DNA of 64,000 nucleotides from Serinus canaria. Its lineage: Eukaryota; Chordata; Aves; Passeriformes; Fringillidae. The number at the start of each line of letters is the position of its first letter. The first letter of the stretch is position 1. Position numbers and translations under genes: made by a program. The stretch lies in assembly GCF_022539315.1 (NCBI RefSeq), contig NC_066314.1, forward strand, positions 46,623,180 through 46,687,179, read 5' to 3'. This document shows positions 58,511 to 64,000 of the stretch, piece after piece. Under the pieces are notes generated by a model. That model was not told the DNA's origin, searched no databases, and saw only the letters and a list, made by a program, of their open reading frames with translations.

Positions 58511-59511
58511 AATAGCAATGCTTGAAATCCCCTGGGGAACAGTTGAGAGAGGCTCTCAATGGGGAGGAAAGGAGCCTGAAAGCAAAGAGATTACTAAAGG
58601 TCATATGTCCTACAGCTTCCCTGTGGTCTTAAAATATATATTATCCTCTGACTCCAGCACAAATTCCTTCCCTGCACCACCTACCTCGCTGCCTTCTCCA
58701 GGTTTTTCAGTTGGTTAATGTCTGAACAGCAGGAAAAGCTTGCAGACCTAAATCCCAAGTGTGAACAAGAGATGTAAAAGAATGGTCCCCCATGGCTGGA
58801 CACCTTCAAGTGTTGCAGAAAACACAGACCTCATAGCCCAGCAGGGACAATCTCGCAATGCTTGCCTGGCCACTCTGAGGTACAGGGCAGTAGGAACACT
58901 GGCTCTAACATGAAGGAGATGCTACAGTTTAGATACAGCAACTAAACCTCTCACAGTCTCTGGCTGAGGAGGATGACTCCTGCGGCTCACTCAAAAGCCA
59001 GCCAACAGCACACTGCTGACTTGGGGGAAAGGAGGACACAAGTCCTTGAGCAAGAAGACCATGTCCAGCTCCTCCCTTGCAAATGCAGGTGACACTGCCA
59101 CCAGTGTTCACAGCCCAGTGTTTCCTTCCTGAGCAGTTAATCAGGAGTAAATGAGTATGAAAGCTCTGCTACTAAAAGCAAACCTTGATCCTTTGGCCAG
59201 AAGGGGAAGACTGGTTTTTGATATTTTTAATTGAGTATCCCTGAGCCAGGTCTTATCTAGACACGGCAGCCCTTGGGGAACAGTTTGTGGGGCAGTCCTC
59301 TACCTGGCATGAGGAAAAATTGAGGCATCTGGGAAGGAGTGAGGCAGAACTTCATCTAATACTTGAACTGTTGGCAGTAGATCCATCTAAGGTCTTACTT
59401 ACTGGGGTTTTTAGACCCATAATTATTATCTTCCTTCTGATCTTGTTCACACCCATTATTAGGCCATGTGGTCTTTACAGTCCACTCCATTTGAGTCACT
59501 TCACTTACTGC

Positions 59512-59524
59512 TTTTTTTTTTTTT
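59512..59524 (+). repeat. Poly(T) run
   Basis: Thirteen consecutive T residues. Possibly the poly(A) tail of a minus-strand insertion, but no body is recognisable to its left. Confidence 0.85.
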
Positions 59525-61362
59525 AAGCTGGTGTTAGATGGCTGTATTCTACCCAATATAGCCTGAGTTTCAGGCGGCTTTTTGGGTACCAAGACTCCTG
59601 TGCATTAAAATTTTCATGCTATCTCACTCCAAGATAAGGAGCCATGATGAAGCCAAGATGCTGCCCCCAGTTCTCAGGCTGCAGGGAGGGATTCCAAGGC
59701 AGCCAAAAATTAGGCAAGCACTTATTTTCCTACAGCAATACCTGCAGAGCTAAAGCTGTTCAGCTTTTAGTCAGAAAACAGACAGCAGGCTGGCTCTTAT
59801 GGGTGCAAAAGAGAAGGGATGATCAAGCAGGACAGTGTGCCTAAGACCCTGGTATCCTGTTCTTTGGATGGACATTTCTTTCTGCCAGCTCCCCTGCCTC
59901 TTGTCTCTACCTTCATTTGGCTGTCTTAATTATTAGCAGTGACCAGTTGTCTCTCTACAATTCTTTTGGGCAGACTGGAGGTGATAAACCTGTGGAAGGT
60001 GGAAGCTGTGCATTGCCTGAGCTGCAAAGCAAGGAGTGGCTGTGGGCTGCAGCCCGGTGTCACGGCATCTCCCGCAGCTCTCCTCCCCTCCCTTTCTCTC
60101 CTTTTCCCTCTCCTGACTTACAGCTCTGCCAGCTCTGCATCATGGACCCCTCTGAACTTGCTCTGCAGGCAGGGTGTGAATGGAGCACAGACATGCCCTG
60201 GAATCTGTAACTTCACAGAGATCCCTGTGTGTGTCAGGGAGGGGGAAATGGGCCAGGGGCTGGCCTCACACACGGTGTGGAGCCAGGAGATGCAAGCATG
60301 CCAGGTGTATTGCACACACACTTACACCCCTGTAACTTGAATCATGGTCTGCACCCTCAGTATACACTGCATGCTCCAGAGAGCATCTGCTGAGCACAAG
60401 GCATTAACATACAAAAAGGAGGGAGCTTGCTTTAAAGTCGCTGTATATATCCATCCAGAGTGAGTGCTGCAGTCAGACAGTTGTTTCAGGCAAAATGGTT
60501 CTGTCTTTCTCCTTGGGAAGGCAACTGAGCGAGCACTGCTGGGCTCTCCCTCGATTCAGCATGGTGTTGGGGCAGCAGCCATTTCCTTGCTCTCAGATGC
60601 AAAAGGACAAAACGCATCCGCAGCTGTTTCTAATCCATTTGTTTCTGGAGAGGACAAGGTGGGGTAGTTTTTGCCTTACTCTAGAGGGAGTTTTTCTAAT
60701 GCTGTGGGGCAGAGCTGGAGAAGATGAGTCTGTTTGGGGAGAGCAAGTTTTGCCGGTGGTCTGTTAAGGGCTCTGTTGTAGCCTCTGTTCCACAGGGACC
60801 TATGGGTCGCAGTCTCCAGCAGCAGGCACAGGGGACACCCTTTTGCCTCCCTACATGAATTCCCATTTATATGTGAAGATATTAGATTTGTGTTCTGGTT
60901 CTGCTCCTTCAACACCTGCATCCCTCAGCCATGCTCTGCTGGTGTAAAATGGTCAGTCTGCCTTTGCTTGGGCTGTGCTAGAGTCGTTTCACCCCTCCCG
61001 AACCTCTAAAGCTCTTTCCTTCATAAGTAGGGGTGTAACTGACCTCATATGAAGAGCTCTTAAATGGCAGGAGTGCAAAACTGAGGAGGCCCTTCACCCC
61101 CCCAGCTCTCCCCCAGCCACCACAGCACCTGCAATGTGATTCATGCACATGCACCAAGGAACATTCTTCATTTCACCTTACAGTAATCCACAGCTTTACT
61201 AAGGTGGCACTCACAGAAGTGACTGGAAAGCAAATCCAGGAGCGTCTCTCTTAATTATTTGGTAAAACATTTTATTTGCTATCTCTCTGTTTCACAGCTG
61301 TGAGTAGCAGCACACAGGGAAGATATGTGACATACTGGCACTGAGTGACATGGGGAGCCGAG

Positions 61363-61395
61363 TGCCTGCTCATTCCTGATCATGCCTGCTCATTC
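61363..61395 (+). repeat. 20-bp-offset direct repeat
   Basis: TGCCTGCTCATTC occurs at 61363-61375 and again at 61383-61395, separated by CTGATCA, a recent slippage-type duplication. Confidence 0.8.
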
Positions 61396-63062
61396 AGGTT
61401 TGCAGAAGCAGAGCACAGAGGCACATGCATTCCTGCCTGCCCAGTTCTGAAATGGCACTTGCAATTGCTGAGTGCCTGTACAAACCAAGCATTTTACAGG
61501 AGCAGACATTTTTTCAGCCTCATTTGAATACAAAGCTGCTATCATTACACACATAAAGTAAACATGCAATAGCCTCACAAGACCCCCAGTGGTGGGGGCT
61601 CATTCCCCCACCTCCTAACAGCAAAGTCCTGCCATTTCAGTGTCAAACACTGCTCAAAAAGAAGGTTAGAATCTCATTAGATCCTAGTTTGTTGCTACAC
61701 ACTGTCCACCTCAGGTTTGCCCTACTGGCTTCCATACAAAGTGTTGCTTTTGCTTACTGCCATACGTCTTCACTGGGTTTCCAGACATTATTAAGCATCT
61801 GACACAATCCATCCCAGAGGTAGCTGCATTTAGTTGTGGCTGAATGATTGCTGAATGTATGTAGTCTGCAAAGCAGCCAGTGATTCTTCAAGATGTCAGT
61901 CATCTTCATTAACATAAATAAGATACGTTTCATTTTAGTCACTCTAAAATCATTGAGTCATTTATTGATGTCTCAGTAATTTATGAGCTCTGTATCTTTG
62001 CTGGAAACCCAGCAGTGAGACTTGTTGCAGGAAGAAATGGGCACAGTACAGAGATAGATCTCTGCCTAACTGAAGTTCAGCTGTTTCTTCCCCAGGTTAA
62101 AGGGTGGCACAGACTGGGGTGATAATACTTGCAAGCCTTTCACCTGCAGTTCATACAGTTAGTGACAAAATGCCACTCTATTGCCCAGTGAGAAATGGCC
62201 ATCTCACCTTCCTGTTGGTGCTATGATTATCACAGGCATCCAAAAACTGAATCCAATCCCCCTTTTTGCTGGCAACTTTAGCTTAGAAGGCAAAGGACTC
62301 ACTAGAACAGAGAATGAGCTTCCTTCCCGTTCCAAGAAATGGTCAGCCAGGAGAGGTGCACATTATCTTTGCTGTGCTGCAGCTGGAACTTTTATCTGGA
62401 GGGGTGATGAAAGAGGGAAACGTGAGTCTCCCTGGTGTCAGTCAAGCACTCTCATCAGTCCAATTTCAGACAGAAATTTTATCAGGCAAGAGAACTGAGT
62501 GGGTCCAGATGAGCTCTGGAGAGGCATCCAGATCCTCTGTTGATAAGACAAATCAAAATGGGACTCCAGCTTGTCACAGTTCAGAGAGAAGAGGAGCCCT
62601 GCACCCTCAACACCACTTCAACAGCCCTCAGCTCACTGGTGGGATGGAGGATTTGTCAAAAAAATAGGTCCAAACTCAGCATCTCTCACACTGGCCTCCT
62701 TCTGCCACATGTTTCAGATCCTCTCTACTCAGAAATGCCCAGCAAGTGTGTCTGTGAAGCCAAAGAGGAGAAGGTGAAGTCATGGCCTGTATGACAGTCA
62801 GCCAAGCTGAGTGTGATGCTGGGTGTGCACACAGTCACTCCAGCTCTGGCCATGGGCTTTCCCTCAGACAGGAGGAGAAGGAGAGCAGGACAGGTGGGAT
62901 GCCCAGAGCCCACACTGACATTTCTCACTTCACATAATCTCACCTCTGTCACCTCACTTCTGGGAGAGATGTAACTTTAAAATAAGATTTTATCAAGCCT
63001 GTCAAAGGGGAAAAGAGAAGGACCCCAAAGTGTAAATAAACTTGTGTGCCTTAGTTTCATTA

Positions 63063-63185
63063 TCTCACCCCTTTGTTCCCTTTCCCTTCTGCTTCTTTCA
63101 CGTTTTCTTCTCTCTTACCTCTCTTACTTTCCCTCTCATCCCTTTCTGCCTCTTCCAGTCTTCTTCCTCACGTTTTCTCCTTGGC
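63063..63185 (+). repeat. Long pyrimidine-rich tract
   Basis: About 120 bases almost free of A and G, with an internal near-repeat of CTTTCACGTTTTCTTC and CCTCACGTTTTCTCC about 70 bp apart. Such tracts can adopt triplex (H-DNA) structure. It is not followed by a convincing splice acceptor and exon. Confidence 0.75.
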
Positions 63186-64000
63186 ATTCCCATAGGGATC
63201 CTGCTCTGTTCACAGGCCCACAAAACCGTCTCTCCTTTAAATTTGATTGTTAAACAGGTGTCAGCAGTGTCTCAGTGACCAGTCAGAGGTACTTTGCCAC
63301 CAGACATCTCTGTGGCACACCACCTCTTCAACACAGCCCACAGGAGCTGGCAGCACCACCCAGGGACCCTTGGCCCTGGAGCAAAGGGAGAAGATGAACC
63401 TGTCCTCACTGTAGAATTGCACCACAGCTGGGGATGATTTGTTTTAGAAAGCATCTCTGAGGGCCATTGACACAGGGCGGTCCTTCCCTCCAGAATTCTG
63501 TCTGTGTGGATGTCCCATGCGCAGCTACAGATGCTCAGGTGCTGCCCAATCTTGTAACTGGAGCCATCAGGAGCCCTGAGTTAACATGGAGAGGTTTATA
63601 CCCCAAAATTAAAAGAGCTTGTTTCTCCTTCCTCCCACCTGAATGTCACCTCTTGGGATACAAAACCAAGGCTTGAGGCTGGAATTTGTCAATTCTGCAT
63701 TTTTCACCCAGGGACGCTAATGATCTTCCTGCATGGCCCACAGGCTTCAGAGGTGAAATAGCTCATGTGGAACATTAGGACTTCCATTGATTTACTTCAG
63801 CTGCTTCCAGGCAGTAACATTCTCTTGGCTTTAACCAGTTAATTCTATTTTCCAAAGGGTTTTTATCTGCCTATCTGTTACATGCCAGTGGGATGCTGAG
63901 GCTGTAGCTGGGTGGGCTCACACACAGGTGGAAAGACAGGTGGACAGGTGAATATCAATGGGGCCTTTCAGACAGGCTGTGGAGGAGGCCATGTGACTGC

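Larger units (their letters stand above)
57660..64000. other. Unique non-coding stretch to the window end
   Basis: No gene is recognised. Contents include a motif-dense block at 58340-58510, a T-run at 59512-59524, a pyrimidine tract ending in TTACAG near 60075-60121 (acceptor-like but with no supported exon), a 20-bp direct repeat at 61363 and a long pyrimidine tract at 63063. The 183-codon plus-strand frame at 57816-58367 has no recognisable domain and overlaps opposite-strand frames. Confidence 0.45.

Noticed and set aside
60075..60125. Pyrimidine tract ending TGACTTACAG, resembling a splice acceptor
   Set aside because: The branch-like CTGAC falls only a few bases from the AG, and no downstream segment ends in a good donor or reads as a known protein.
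1..64000. tRNA, rRNA, CRISPR or bacterial operon features
   Set aside because: No cloverleaf A/B-box pair, rRNA core, regular spacer-repeat array or compact gene order was seen. The repeats identify vertebrate nuclear DNA.

Overview
This is vertebrate nuclear DNA, most likely from a bird. The best evidence is the interspersed repeats: several 5'-truncated CR1 LINEs of avian type at 8303, 12835, 34303 and 57486, older amniote-type CR1 remnants at about 5846 and 43895, and decayed MIR/CORE-SINE copies at about 5975, 19815, 24375, 25640 and 46660. The 12835 copy resembles the CR1-J class that is common in passerines, so a songbird is plausible but not proven. There is no bacterial-style gene organisation, and I recognise no known protein-coding exon, tRNA, rRNA or snRNA. 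The window is best read as intergenic or deep intronic sequence.

Layout. 1-12.3 kb is unique sequence with old CR1 and SINE relics and an (AAAC)n run. 12.39-12.84 kb is a sharp CpG island that carries a strong CTCF-like motif and a 41-bp GC-box minisatellite with four identical full units; it abuts a roughly 760-bp CR1 on the minus strand. 13.6-28.5 kb is unique sequence with three SINE relics, A/C-rich low-complexity tracts and small tandem duplications. 28.5-30.1 kb holds two short coding-like stretches that I cannot assign. 33.98-34.72 kb has a diverged duplication with a 178-bp offset, followed at once by a plus-strand CR1. 40.5-40.9 kb has two minus-strand splice-donor consensus sites. 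45.5-47.3 kb has an 18-bp x3 array, a SINE relic and a 37-bp x3 repeat. 51.4-51.93 kb is a second CpG-rich block with dense homeodomain and SOX-type sites, and is the best candidate for a conserved developmental regulatory element. 52-64 kb is mostly unique sequence with further candidate regulatory blocks, one CR1 fragment and a long pyrimidine tract.

I see no new multi-gene system. The most useful observations are the 12.4-12.8 kb CpG island with its minisatellite, the 51.7 kb element with a CATTAGC/GCTAATG palindrome, and the unassigned coding-like open frame at 28520-28738 on the minus strand. Conservation, expression and repeat-family names were judged by eye and memory, without alignment.
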